A DNA stretch of 64,000 nucleotides from Nitrosospira multiformis (GCA_017306155.1 JAFKJB010000007.1:109016-173015), one strand, 5' to 3'; positions 43,629 to 52,425 are shown, counted from the first letter of the stretch. Translations and numbers: made by a program. The notes: generated by a model from the sequence alone, not told the origin.

Positions 43629-44164
43629 GGAATGATTGCCGCCCCCGCGGTAGCCAGCATCTGCCTGGCGTTAAGGGGAAGATAGGTGAACGTGATGCCA
43701 TGGTCGCTCACCTCATCCAGTCGATACTGGTTATTGATGCTCTCACCGGGCCTGACGATATAGTTGCGTTCTCCCAGGGCGAGAAACACGCGTGTTTCAT
43801 CCCCTTCGACAACCTTGCCCAGATACCTGAATTGCATCGGCGGCGGAGAGGGTGGCCTTGGCGGCTCCGGGCGGGGCGGTGGCACCCACGACTTCTGTCC
43901 GAAAATGTCACCGGCCCGGGCGCTGAATTTTCTGCGCTCCAGCCGCTCGAGATCCAGCTCGCCGACTTCATTTCCGCCGGCTTCATTTTCAGTGGCATTT
44001 CTGCCTGCGGGCGCTTCCTTCCCGAAATTCCGCGCTTCAGCAGGTTCCGGAAGCGCTTCCGGACCTGCTTCGCCTTCTTCTCCGCTCACCCATTGGGCCG
44101 CGAGAAGCGTAGCCAGCAACGCTCCAGCCAGCCATAACTTGCGCGCCTTCTCTGTCGGTTTCAA
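43625..44164 (-). CDS. GspC/PilP-like periplasmic secretion component
   Basis: The 179-residue product has an N-terminal membrane segment (L-W-L-A-G-A-L-L-A-T-L-L-A) and an acidic, Pro-rich linker. A small C-terminal beta domain (F-R-Y-L-G-K-V-V-E-G-D-E-T-R-V-F-L-A-L, then R-P-G-E-S-I-N-N-Q-Y-R-L-D-E-V) resembles the HR domain of GspC and PilP, which touches the secretin. The start is TTG at 44162-44164, embedded in the stop of the preceding gene (TTGA), and no better start exists. It overlaps gspD by four bases. Similar proteins are sometimes annotated as a secretion system X component. Confidence 0.8.
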   Translation of the reverse strand: MKPTEKARKLWLAGALLATLLAAQWVSGEEGEAGPEALPEPAEARNFGKEAPAGRNATENEAGGNEVGELDLERLERRKFSARAGDIFGQKSWVPPPRPEPPRPPSPPPMQFRYLGKVVEGDETRVFLALGERNYIVRPGESINNQYRLDEVSDHGITFTYLPLNARQMLATAGAAIIP

Positions 44165-44739
44165 CGCTTGCCTTCGCCCAGATAGAGATTGAATTTGATA
44201 TTCGCTTCCAGCAGTTCCGCGTGCACCCCTTCGCGCCGGATGACAACATCAACCAGCGCCAGTGCCGGCACCGTATGCAAGACATCGGCAATGAAACCCC
44301 GCAATTGGGAATAATTTCCGCGGACTGGCACCATCATTTCGTAGCGCGCCAGTTCCAGATCTTTCTCACGTACCATGCGGTATTCAGTGCCGCTGATTTC
44401 CACACCTCGTTCTCCTGCAATCCGTACCAGTTCTCCAATCCAGAACGGGGAAGAATCCAGCTTCGGAAAAAATGCGTAGAACGCCGGCAATGCCTGGTCG
44501 CCTTGCAGCCTCCGCCTGGGATTCCCGCTCCCGGCGGAAGGCTCCTTTCTTATCCTTGTTTCCAGCGCCTCGGCTTCAGCCCTGAGTGCCTTCGATTCCT
44601 CCTGTCTCGGCAGCACGGCTACCAGAAAAAATACAGCGGAGAATACAAGCAGCCCGAAACCAAGTTTTCCCGCGGGACCAAGCCGCTCCGTTTGCCAGCG
44701 CACCCGCAGCCATACCGTTTTAATGGAATTCAAGTCCAT
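44161..44739 (-). CDS. PilO/GspM-like inner-membrane assembly protein
   Basis: The 192-residue product has one membrane helix (G-F-G-L-L-V-F-S-A-V-F-F-L-V-A-V-L) near residue 28, a short coiled segment, and a ferredoxin-like periplasmic domain with Y-E-M-M-V-P-V-R-G-N-Y-S-Q-L-R-G-F-I, the PilO-type signature. PilO/GspM pair with PilN/GspL to form the inner-membrane platform that links the ATPase to the secretin. It overlaps the preceding PilN-like gene by ten bases and the next by four, so the block is translationally coupled. Confidence 0.85.
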   Translation of the reverse strand: MDLNSIKTVWLRVRWQTERLGPAGKLGFGLLVFSAVFFLVAVLPRQEESKALRAEAEALETRIRKEPSAGSGNPRRRLQGDQALPAFYAFFPKLDSSPFWIGELVRIAGERGVEISGTEYRMVREKDLELARYEMMVPVRGNYSQLRGFIADVLHTVPALALVDVVIRREGVHAELLEANIKFNLYLGEGKR

Positions 44740-45254
44740 GACGCCGTCAGAAAAAAAACCACTGGCCGCTGGGGGTCATCCCGTTTGACTTCATACTTGA
44801 GCAAATAAGCATCCTTGATAGCGGACTGGCGCTCCAGTGCACTGACAAAATCAAGCATGGCCGACATATTCTTTGCTTCCCCACCGATACGGACTGTGCG
44901 GCCAAAAATATCCGGTTGAAACGACAGCAAGGCCACCTCCTGGCTCGCCGCATGCTCGACTGAATCAAAAAGTGTTTCCCATGGCAAATCGATCTCGCTC
45001 ATCACCGCATTGGCTTTCTTGAGCTCGTTTTTTATTTCGCGCCCGCCCTGCGCTGACCAGATACGGGGCGTGGTCTTGCGTTGCACTCGCCGATCCATGC
45101 TGGCGATGCGCAAATCCCAGTAAGCCACCTCGTCCATGGCCGCTTTGAACTGATGCAGTACGCCTGCCAGGGCAAGAGCGCCCAGCAAGACGAGGAAGTA
45201 ACCCGCACTCCGCGCCTCCCCCTGGGGAGGGAATCTCAGCTTCAATCTACGCAT
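44730..45254 (-). CDS. PilN/GspL-C-like inner-membrane assembly protein
   Basis: The 174-residue product has a short basic N-terminus, a membrane helix (Y-F-L-V-L-L-G-A-L-A-L-A-G-V-L), a coiled stretch and a periplasmic domain containing V-A-L-L-S-F-Q-P-D-I-F-G-R-T-V-R-I-G-G-E-A-K-N, the pattern of PilN-type proteins (Fimbrial_PilN). It would pair with the PilO-like protein encoded next. It overlaps the PilM-like gene at ATGCGTAG. In classical type II systems this part is the C-terminal half of GspL; here it is a separate gene, as in type IV pili. Confidence 0.85.
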   Translation of the reverse strand: MRRLKLRFPPQGEARSAGYFLVLLGALALAGVLHQFKAAMDEVAYWDLRIASMDRRVQRKTTPRIWSAQGGREIKNELKKANAVMSEIDLPWETLFDSVEHAASQEVALLSFQPDIFGRTVRIGGEAKNMSAMLDFVSALERQSAIKDAYLLKYEVKRDDPQRPVVFFLTASWT

Positions 45255-46077
45255 CAGGTGTTGCGGCTTGGATCACGTCATTGAAAGGGTAATGGGCCGG
45301 AGCAGGGCGCGCTTTATCCTCCAATGGAACAATTTGCCAGCCACTGCCTTCCGGCAAGGTCAGATCGGGATGTTCCGGCGCGAAAAGACGCACCTGGCCG
45401 GCGGTTCCGGCGGGCGCGGAAAAAAGAAGCGCTTCACGCTCGAGCGCGACCAGAAGTTCCTCTTCCACATCCTCCAGTATTCTCTGGTTCAGGATTCGCA
45501 GCCAGGCGCCCCCCTCCAGCAGCGCCAGGCAAAGCCGCCCGGTTTCGATCAGTGCGAACCATGTACGTCCATTGTCGAAGCTGCCATGCCAGTGGTCGAA
45601 TACGCTCGTGAAATAGGGCTCCACGTATTTGAGCTTCATCCGCTGACTGGCGGCGAGTTCTTCCAGTTCTTGCAGAAAGCTGCGCTCTACCGCTGCGCAA
45701 ACAGCCCCGGTAGCCGGGTCCCAGGAACTTATGCTGAGCTCCCACTCCGCCGCCCGCTCCCCGTAGATTTCCTGCATCTGGAAAGCTGCATAAGTCTGCA
45801 ACTCCGCCGGCGTCTCGATCTTTGATTGGGGCGGTATCACGGCGTAGCGGACAAAATGGTTGGACAGGAGGATATGGATATCAGCGCCGGTTTCTGCCGG
45901 AAGCATCCGTTTCAGCTGGACAAGCGTTGCTCCCCAGGTGGTTCCCTCGTCAGCGCGTTCGCATGCTGCCATCTGTCTCTCGGCCTGACCTGGCTTTACG
46001 TGACGCTGCAAGCGGACGAGCTCGACCCGGTACGGAGACAAAAAAGCGCTGACCCGGTTACGCCACGATAGTGACAC
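45247..46077 (-). CDS. PilM/GspL-N-like cytoplasmic assembly protein
   Basis: The product is 276 residues, an actin-like-fold candidate: I-L-L-S-N-H-F-V-R-Y-A-V-I-P at about 70, a middle segment C-A-A-V-E-R-S-F-L-Q-E-L-E, and W-F-A-L-I-E-T-G-R-L-C-L-A-L-L near 180. No membrane segment is present, as in PilM or the N-terminal part of GspL, which bind the ATPase. Start: the frame is open to 46131, but the GTG at 46075-46077 has AGGAGG six bases upstream and a short overlap with gspE, so it is preferred. Sequence is divergent from well-studied members. Confidence 0.8.
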   Translation of the reverse strand: MSLSWRNRVSAFLSPYRVELVRLQRHVKPGQAERQMAACERADEGTTWGATLVQLKRMLPAETGADIHILLSNHFVRYAVIPPQSKIETPAELQTYAAFQMQEIYGERAAEWELSISSWDPATGAVCAAVERSFLQELEELAASQRMKLKYVEPYFTSVFDHWHGSFDNGRTWFALIETGRLCLALLEGGAWLRILNQRILEDVEEELLVALEREALLFSAPAGTAGQVRLFAPEHPDLTLPEGSGWQIVPLEDKARPAPAHYPFNDVIQAATPDA

Positions 46078-47854
46078 GGTTTGCCTCCTGTAAACTCGTC
46101 TGCCCGCTCCTGACCATGGCCAAAGCGGCATCCCGCAGGAACAGGGTGCCTCCCCGCCGCGCGGCTTCCTTTATACGGCGTACAGGTTCTTTCGCTACGA
46201 TGAGTTCGCGGATTTCATCATTCAATACCAGAATTTCTGCGATTGCGTTTCGTCCACGATAGCCGCTTCCCCGGCAATGGCCGCATCCTTTGCCGCTGCG
46301 GAATCTGAACGTGGCGATCTGCTCAGGATCGATTCCGGATTCCGCAATCAGCTGACTGTCGGGTTGTTCTTCCACCGCGCAATGCACACAAAGCACGCGC
46401 ACCAGTCTTTGCGCGGCAACCCCATTCAGGGCCGAGACGAAACTGTAGGGATCCACTCCCATGTGAGTAAAACGGCCGATGACATCAAAAACGCTATTGG
46501 CATGCACGGTGGTAAATACGAGGTGCCCGGTCAAAGCGGCCTGAATGGCAATCTGCGCCGTTTCCGGATCGCGGATTTCGCCCACCATGATCTTGTCGGG
46601 GTCGTGGCGCAGGATGGAGCGAAGGCCGCGCACGAAAGTCAGTCCTTTTTTCTCGTTGACGGGTATCTGCAATACGCCAGGCAATTGATACTCGATCGGG
46701 TCCTCGATGGTAATGATCTTATCGTGGCCCTGGTTGACTTCCGAAATCGCCGCATAAAGTGTCGTAGTCTTGCCGCTGCCGGTGGGGCCTGTTACCAGCA
46801 GCATTCCATAGGGTTCCGAGCTCAGGCGCCGCAGGGCGGATATGGCAACTCGATCGAATCCAAGATGATCGAGCGTCAGGCCTTTGACATGATCGGCCAG
46901 CGCCTGGCGGTCGAGAATGCGCAGTACCGCATCTTCTCCGAAAGCACTGGGCATGATCGAAACACGAAAGTCGATCTCCCGCCCCTGAATGGAAATCTTG
47001 AAGCGGCCATCCTGCGGGACCCGCCGCTCAGCTATATCCAGATCGGACATCACCTTGATACGGGAAATGACCTGTTCCGCCAGATCAGCCCCCTGCACCA
47101 CCCCGATCATGGACAGTACACCGTCAATGCGATATTTGATCGACAAGGCACCGGGAACGACTTCCAGGTGAATATCGCTCGCCTGCGACTTATGGGCGTC
47201 ATACAACGTCGAATGCACCAAACGGACCACCTGGCTGGTGCCTTCGTTGATTGTCTTCAGCGAAAGATCTTCCTCGCCCGATTGCCTGATACCTCGCTCT
47301 GCCGCAGGCAGCACGCTGTCCATGGCACGCATGGTCTGTTCCTGCTGGCTGAAAAAGGCTGCCAGATCGGCGGGGTGAACCAGGTGCCATAGCGCGGGAA
47401 TATCGATATATTCTTCCGCCCAGGCCCTCAGGCTGGAGGAAAAGGGATTGCTGACGGCAAGGATGTGTCTCCCCTGCTGGCGAAGCAATACGCACTCCTT
47501 TTTAGTGGCTTCGCTGAAAGGCAGTATTTCAAACGCCGGAGTTGACGCTCGCAACTTCTCCATCGTCAATACCGGCATTCTGAGCAGGCGGCCGAGTTCT
47601 GCAATCAACTGCTCCGGCTCACATCCCAATGTTTCCTCCAGGATGCTGATCACCGGAACAGCCCGGCTGGCGGCCTCGCTGCGCGCTGCGGCCAACCGGT
47701 GCATATCCAGCAGGATCGGGGACGGCGGCTGGGACGCTTGCGCGTCTACCGGATGCTCATCCCGGGAATATTCTTCCTGGAGCGCAAGAGACGGCCGCCC
47801 TGTCTGCTCGGAATTCTCCCTGCGCTCGCTGATGAGTACGGAGGATGCATTCAT
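46058..47854 (-). CDS. gspE: Type II secretion ATPase GspE
   Basis: The 598-residue product has an N-terminal MshEN-like domain (about 70-170) and then the ATPase core. The core shows A-S-D-I-H-L-E-V-V near 235, Walker A G-P-T-G-S-G-K-T-T near 350, Asp box I-T-I-E-D-P-I-E-Y, Walker B I-L-R-H-D-P-D-K-I-M-V-G-E-I-R-D, and His box L-V-F-T-T-V-H-A-N. The zinc cysteine pairs C-V-H-C and C-G-H-C are present near 480-520. It powers pseudopilus assembly. ATG 47852-47854 starts the protein. It is followed with overlap by the PilM-like gene. Confidence 0.96.
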   Translation of the reverse strand: MNASSVLISERRENSEQTGRPSLALQEEYSRDEHPVDAQASQPPSPILLDMHRLAAARSEAASRAVPVISILEETLGCEPEQLIAELGRLLRMPVLTMEKLRASTPAFEILPFSEATKKECVLLRQQGRHILAVSNPFSSSLRAWAEEYIDIPALWHLVHPADLAAFFSQQEQTMRAMDSVLPAAERGIRQSGEEDLSLKTINEGTSQVVRLVHSTLYDAHKSQASDIHLEVVPGALSIKYRIDGVLSMIGVVQGADLAEQVISRIKVMSDLDIAERRVPQDGRFKISIQGREIDFRVSIMPSAFGEDAVLRILDRQALADHVKGLTLDHLGFDRVAISALRRLSSEPYGMLLVTGPTGSGKTTTLYAAISEVNQGHDKIITIEDPIEYQLPGVLQIPVNEKKGLTFVRGLRSILRHDPDKIMVGEIRDPETAQIAIQAALTGHLVFTTVHANSVFDVIGRFTHMGVDPYSFVSALNGVAAQRLVRVLCVHCAVEEQPDSQLIAESGIDPEQIATFRFRSGKGCGHCRGSGYRGRNAIAEILVLNDEIRELIVAKEPVRRIKEAARRGGTLFLRDAALAMVRSGQTSLQEANRVTIVA

Positions 47855-47949
47855 AATGTATATCCCGTCGCCCTTATCGAGCGATTCGGCTTCGGCACTG
47901 GATCAACGAAAGAAAATTCCGAGGTAACCGGAGGACAGCAACAACAGGC

Positions 47950-49134
47950 TCAGCCCACACTTCCCGCCAGCTGAAAGATAGGCATATACATGAGGATGAT
48001 GATCCCGCCGATGACTGCGCCGATCACGGCCATCAGCACCGGTTCGATCAGCTTCGTCAGCCATTCGACCCATCGCGCAATTTCTTCATCATGAAAATTG
48101 CCGATGCGCTCCATCATTTCACCCATGAGGCCGGTTCTCTCGCCGACTCTCAGCATCCGGTTTCCCACTGCGGTGGTCAATCCTTGCGCTTCCATCGCGC
48201 TTGAAATGGGTTTTCCTTCACGGATAAGAACCGCGGCTGCCTCGACCTTTGGCCGAAAGTGCGGCTGAAGCAGACCGGTAACCATTTCCAGGGCTTTTGC
48301 AACCGGAATGCCTCCGCGCAACAGCATGCCCAGCGTCCGGTAAAAACGCGCAAGCTGGTAAACGCGCATGCGTTCCCCGATGGCTGGAATACGCCATAAC
48401 TGCTTTGCCGCATGCATCTTGAAAGAAGGACGTGTGACTCCGTACAGGATGACGCTGGTGACTGCCGCCACGAGGACTGCCAGCTGCCCCCCCTGCTCAT
48501 GTACGAAATGCCCCCATTGAATCAGCAGTACGGAAAGAAAGGGCAGATCCGCTCCGGCATCTTCGTAAATGGCGCTGAACTTCGGTACTACAAAAATCAG
48601 CAGGAAGATAGCAACCAGCAATCCGATTATCAGCAGGAGCACGGGGTAAATGGATGCGCCGATCAGCTTCTTTCGAACCAGATCCATCTGCGTCTGATAG
48701 GCGATGAAACGCGTCAACGCTTCGGGCAGATCACCCGTGCGTTCGCTCGCGCGTGCAGTGGCGATATAGAGCGGCGGGAAAGCCTGGGGAAAAGATTCGA
48801 GCGCCCGCGAAAGCGTCACCCCTTCGTAGAGCCGCGCCAGAAGACCTTCGATAATCTTGCGCGTGCCATTATCCTGCTCCTTATCAGCCAGTGTCTCGAT
48901 ACTCTCCACCAGGCTGAGCCCGGCGACCAGCAGGGAAAGCAGTTCCTGGCTGAAATGTGCGAGTGGAAAACGCGATTTCGGCCTGGGCATCCAACCTGTA
49001 AACCTTCGCCTGACATGCAGGACCATTCCGCCCTGCGAAGCGATCTGGAGACGGGCATCCTCCTCGCTATCGGCCTCGAGTTCAAGAAGTACTGCGCCCC
49101 GTCCGGCGAGCACAGCTTTTACCTCGTACCGCAT
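47950..49134 (-). CDS. gspF: Type II secretion inner-membrane platform protein GspF
   Basis: The 394-residue product has two GspF cytoplasmic domains (about 55-175 and 260-380). Membrane helices lie near 165-190 (Y-P-V-L-L-L-I-I-G-L-L-V-A-I-F-L-L), 220-240 and at the C-terminus (V-L-M-A-V-I-G-A-V-I-G-G-I-I-I-L-M-Y-M-P-I-F). Motifs F-S-Q-E-L-L-S-L-L and G-E-R-T-G are typical. It organises the pseudopilus assembly platform with GspE. GGAAGG precedes the ATG, and the gspG stop is 18 bases away. Confidence 0.95.
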   Translation of the reverse strand: MRYEVKAVLAGRGAVLLELEADSEEDARLQIASQGGMVLHVRRRFTGWMPRPKSRFPLAHFSQELLSLLVAGLSLVESIETLADKEQDNGTRKIIEGLLARLYEGVTLSRALESFPQAFPPLYIATARASERTGDLPEALTRFIAYQTQMDLVRKKLIGASIYPVLLLIIGLLVAIFLLIFVVPKFSAIYEDAGADLPFLSVLLIQWGHFVHEQGGQLAVLVAAVTSVILYGVTRPSFKMHAAKQLWRIPAIGERMRVYQLARFYRTLGMLLRGGIPVAKALEMVTGLLQPHFRPKVEAAAVLIREGKPISSAMEAQGLTTAVGNRMLRVGERTGLMGEMMERIGNFHDEEIARWVEWLTKLIEPVLMAVIGAVIGGIIILMYMPIFQLAGSVG

Positions 49135-49152
49135 TGCAGCCTTCCAGCTCGC

Positions 49153-49623
49153 CTACCAGTTCGTAATGTCGGCTGCTTCACCTGTACCCCCGGGTTGGCC
49201 GTCCTTGCCGTAGGAAAACAGGTCGTACTCCCCATGTTCACCGGGATATCTATAAACGTAGGCCCGTCCCCAGGGATCTGGCGGCGATGTTTTTTTCAGG
49301 TAGGGACCCTGCCATTTCGGCTCGCTGGATGGACGCATCGTCAATGCCACAAGACCCTGCTCGGAATTCGGGTAGTGTCCGGTATCCAGCCGATACTGGT
49401 CCAGCGCTTTTTCCAGGGAATCAATCTGGGCCTGAGCCACTTTCACTTCGGATTTCCCTACCTGGGAAAAATACTTGGGCGCCACATAACCTGCCAGCAA
49501 GCCAATGATGACCATCACGACGAGCAATTCAAGTAACGTGAATCCGCCAGCCGTTTTAGGCCGGCGCAGCGCGTTTGACTCCCTCATTTCAGTATTCTGA
49601 TTTTGATTTTGATATCTGCTCAT
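49153..49623 (-). CDS. gspG: Major pseudopilin GspG
   Basis: The 156-residue product has leader ending A-G-G before F-T-L-L-E-L-L-V-V-M-V-I-I-G-L-L-A, Glu5 present. The T2SG core is complete: A-Q-I-D-S-L-E-K-A-L-D-Q-Y-R-L-D-T-G-H-Y-P, then E-Q-G-L-V-A-L, W-Q-G-P-Y-L-K, D-P-W-G-R-A-Y-V-Y-R-Y-P-G, and G-K-D-G-Q-P-G-G-T-G with calcium-site Asp residues. It is the main subunit of the pseudopilus and opens the eleven-gene operon. The ATG at 49621-49623 has GGAAG upstream; an internal ATG 36 bases later lacks one. Confidence 0.95.
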   Translation of the reverse strand: MSRYQNQNQNTEMRESNALRRPKTAGGFTLLELLVVMVIIGLLAGYVAPKYFSQVGKSEVKVAQAQIDSLEKALDQYRLDTGHYPNSEQGLVALTMRPSSEPKWQGPYLKKTSPPDPWGRAYVYRYPGEHGEYDLFSYGKDGQPGGTGEAADITNW

Positions 49624-50088
49624 GGACTTCCACAGCCAAGTGTAAGCATCTTACATGACAAAACTATTACTAAGAACGAGCAAGGAGAGCTAGAAAAGGC
49701 TGATTGATTAGCGGATAAAACCGCGCGAATCATATTAGCTTCCCCGTAATTCCGCAAGTCCATTGTGGGAAATAACATCATTCCCTTTGATGTCACGTAA
49801 AGTATTTTCGAAGATATTTATTTCAGCAGACCGCCTGAGATATTCCTCCCGCAGATCCGAGCCGCCACTCCTTCATTGCCGGCGAAATCGGCGGACTTCA
49901 AGCGCTTCCGCTTCCACGCCATGCTATTCTTAAACATATCCAGGTAACTAAAAGGGGGAAGAAACAGGATGCCAGGGGCGATACCCCCGCTTGCGCCACA
50001 GGAAAAGCTGTATTATCCTTCGCGCGCCGGCAGGCGCTCTACCCCATTTCAAGCGTTTGGCATCTATTGCGCTCATTTCCATTTATCC
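49624..50088. other. Divergent promoter region between gspG and the response regulator
   Basis: About 465 bases with no gene recognised, expected to hold divergent promoters for the secretion operon and the response regulator. The frame at 49969-50088 is open in phase with the regulator and has GGGGGAAG before an ATG at 49969, so part of it may be coding (see the regulator). Confidence 0.5.
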
Positions 50089-50808
50089 ATGTCGATACGA
50101 GTTCTGCTAGCTGTCAATCACCCGATCGTTCTTTGGGGATTGGAAAAATTCATAAACGAGTCTCCGCAAATACAGGTTGTCGGCAAGGCAACGAATGGCG
50201 CGGAAGCACTCCATCTGGCCAGAGAGCAACAACCCCACATCCTTCTGCTCGATCCATCTCTAGGCAGGGAAAACGGAGTGGATCTCATCCCCGGACTGCT
50301 GGCTGAAGGGAATTTTCACATCATCATCTTTACGGAGATTCGCGATCGGACCGCTGTTGATACAGCCGTGCTCAACGGAGCACGGGGAGTGGTCTATAAA
50401 GAGGAACCTGTCGAAACCATTCTCAAAGCTATCGAGAAGGTTCACAAGGGGGAACTATGGCTGGATCGAAGCACTACCGGTCGTGTCTTTATCAGCTTAT
50501 TGCGCTCCGGTAAAAACACCGCGTGCCCCATAACAGACAAAATTACCACTCTCACGCCGAAGGAGCGGGCCATTGTCAACGTCTTTGCGGAGGAAGCAGG
50601 TGCGTCAAACAAGAAGATCGCCCGAACCCTGTGCATCAGCGAACAGACCCTGAGAAACCACCTTACGTCCATCTTCAGCAAACTCGACATTACCAACCGT
50701 TTCGACCTCTTCATGTTTGCAAAGCTTCATCGGCAGCAAATCGGCCCACCTCTGAATCCCTTAAGTCAATCCGTCCGTCAATCCACCCCTTTCAAGAGCA
50801 GTTTGTAG
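50089..50808 (+). CDS. NarL/FixJ-type response regulator with degenerate acidic pocket
   Basis: The 239-residue product has a receiver domain (1-120) and a LuxR helix-turn-helix (about 150-210, L-T-P-K-E-R-A-I-V-N-V-F-A, then S-N-K-K-I-A-R-T-L-C-I-S-E-Q-T-L-R-N-H). The phosphoacceptor Asp55 (I-L-L-L-D-P-S), the Thr of I-I-I-F-T and the Lys of V-V-Y-K are present. The usual Asp-Asp pair near residue 9 is V-N (L-A-V-N-H-P), so magnesium binding and phosphorylation may be weak. This start matches the family. An ATG at 49969 with a strong Shine-Dalgarno would add 40 residues of no family likeness. No sensor kinase is adjacent. Confidence 0.85.
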   Translation: MSIRVLLAVNHPIVLWGLEKFINESPQIQVVGKATNGAEALHLAREQQPHILLLDPSLGRENGVDLIPGLLAEGNFHIIIFTEIRDRTAVDTAVLNGARGVVYKEEPVETILKAIEKVHKGELWLDRSTTGRVFISLLRSGKNTACPITDKITTLTPKERAIVNVFAEEAGASNKKIARTLCISEQTLRNHLTSIFSKLDITNRFDLFMFAKLHRQQIGPPLNPLSQSVRQSTPFKSSL

Positions 50809-51367
50809 CCACTTTCATCCAGCAGCAGCCTGCACTGCCATCCTGACTCTTTCCCTGAGTTTCTCGCCCCCCGCTACTCCTCCAAAGAACGCCTTGCGCA
50901 ACCCTCGCCAGGTTCGATCTTGAATCTTTTCCAGTTGCTCTGCTGATTCGAGAACCTGCGTGCAAGTGTAGCCTCCACCAACCTTTCAGGCTGTCGTCCC
51001 GGTACTAATGTACTGACTTATTTAAACAAAATTGGTACATGCACCCTATCAAAAAAGTACACTCTTCCCATGGCTGCATCCCTGCTGTTTGCCCATAATC
51101 CGGTTGCCATAAAAACAAAACAGTGGGCTGTTGAGCGCAAAACTGGTCATCTTGCTGGATGTCATGACATGCGTCATGACATCTATCGAACCGCACGCTG
51201 TTCCACTTGATCCCGTAGAACACTGAACAGGTCTTGCGCGAAAGACGCAGGAATTGTTCAGAAGCCCTTCTAAAAAAACTCAACAATCACAGTTTTGGAC
51301 TGGCAAGGCCGCTTCGGCCCGGAGCCTCATTCGTTCAAAAATCACAATTCTAGAGGAACTTCAAAAA
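50809..51367. other. Upstream region of the split multicopper oxidase genes
   Basis: About 560 bases without a gene. Contains the 26-bp double palindrome at 51158-51183. An imperfect hairpin spans about 51223-51261 (CTGAACA...TGTTCAG with inner GTCTT/AAGAC pairing). It presumably holds the promoter and 5' leader of the oxidase genes. Confidence 0.55.
51158..51183. promoter_or_regulatory. Double palindrome, candidate operator
   Basis: GATGTCATGAC-ATGC-GTCATGACATC is a perfect 11-bp inverted repeat around four bases. Each half contains TCATGA, and the left half with its neighbour reads TGTCATGACA, itself a palindrome. It lies 185 bases before the start of the multicopper oxidase gene. A dimeric regulator could bind it; the identity is unknown. 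Confidence 0.5.
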
Positions 51368-52396
51368 ATGAAGTATCAACATAGCGATGCTATGAGGAAT
51401 TTCTTTGCTTCCGATCCCCTCCGGCATTCCTCAATTGCTTTTTCCTGCAAGCGTTTTTGCGGTGGCCTGGCTCTTCCGTCCGTGCTCTGTCTGACTCTGC
51501 TTTCTTTACCCGCGGAAGAAAGCGCTGCGGCTGAGCATCGGATTGAAATGACCGCAGAGCAACTCGAAGATGGTGTACTGGCGTATCGCATGGTTGCACA
51601 CCAGGTAGACAAGGTAAATATTACTTCCCGTTACAGCAAGCAGGCGACAGTGCCCGGGCCCACGATCGTCCTGACTGAAGGTGACAAGGTCAGGCTGACT
51701 ATACGCAACGGCATCAGCATGAGCTCAGACCAGCAGATCAGCGTCCATGTGCACGGAGTTCACTACAACATCCTGAGCGACGGCTCGCTCAAGATCATCA
51801 ACAAGATCGACAACGAAGGCGCCTATCCCGACTATGGCGGCCACTTCTATACCTATATCTGGGATGTTGCCCCTGGCACTGCCGGCACCTGGCCTTATCA
51901 TGACCATAACTTCGAAACCCACAACGGCGCGGAAGACAGGGGGCTTTATGGTGCTGTCATCGTCAATCCGGCATCGGGCACGGTAACGGCCAGTAACGGC
52001 AGCAGCATCTCAAGCATACCGGTTGCAGGCATCAAAAAAGATTATGTGCTCTATCTGAGCGACGATGCGTTCTGGGGGATGGAAATTGACGGCGCCACCC
52101 GGCAGCAGACCCCGCTCGGCGCAAATCCCCTGCTCAGCGCAAACAGCGGCGACAACGTCAGGTTTCACCTGATCGCGATGGGCACCTATCTGAACCGATT
52201 CCAGCTGGAAGGCTATCAATGGGTGGAGCCGGGTACGGCCAGGCTGATCAGTTCGAAAGATATCGGTCCTCTCGAAAACCACGCATTCACGATCAAGGCA
52301 TTGGGCAGTGCCAATTACATGAATGCAAACTTCTCACGCAAATTGATGGGTATGAAGGGCAGTTTCGTCGTCACCAGCAATGCAACCTCCCAGTGA
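51368..52396 (+). CDS. Multicopper oxidase half A: cupredoxin pair with copper motifs 1 and 2 only
   Basis: The 342-residue product is exported (hydrophobic core G-L-A-L-P-S-V-L-C-L-T-L-L-S-L, cleavage near A-A-A). The first cupredoxin domain carries H127-V-H129-G and W-P-Y-H178-D-H180-N-F, motifs 1 and 2 that hold half of a multicopper oxidase trinuclear centre. The second cupredoxin domain is intact in fold, but motif 3 reads T-Y-L-N-R-F-Q-L-E-G-Y-Q-W and motif 4 reads N-Y-M-N-A-N-F-S-R-K-L-M-G-M, with no His or Cys. It therefore cannot form a complete site alone. The gene 29 bases downstream has the opposite motif content. The ATG at 51368 has GAGGAAC upstream; the open frame before it looks non-coding. 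Confidence 0.88.
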   Translation: MKYQHSDAMRNFFASDPLRHSSIAFSCKRFCGGLALPSVLCLTLLSLPAEESAAAEHRIEMTAEQLEDGVLAYRMVAHQVDKVNITSRYSKQATVPGPTIVLTEGDKVRLTIRNGISMSSDQQISVHVHGVHYNILSDGSLKIINKIDNEGAYPDYGGHFYTYIWDVAPGTAGTWPYHDHNFETHNGAEDRGLYGAVIVNPASGTVTASNGSSISSIPVAGIKKDYVLYLSDDAFWGMEIDGATRQQTPLGANPLLSANSGDNVRFHLIAMGTYLNRFQLEGYQWVEPGTARLISSKDIGPLENHAFTIKALGSANYMNANFSRKLMGMKGSFVVTSNATSQ

Positions 52397-52425
52397 ACCG
52401 GTAAAGATAAAAAGGAAAAAATTAA

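Noticed and set aside
46078-46131. Longer start for the PilM-like gene
   Set aside because: The GTG at 46077 has AGGAGG at ideal spacing, while the longer version overlaps gspE by over 70 bases.
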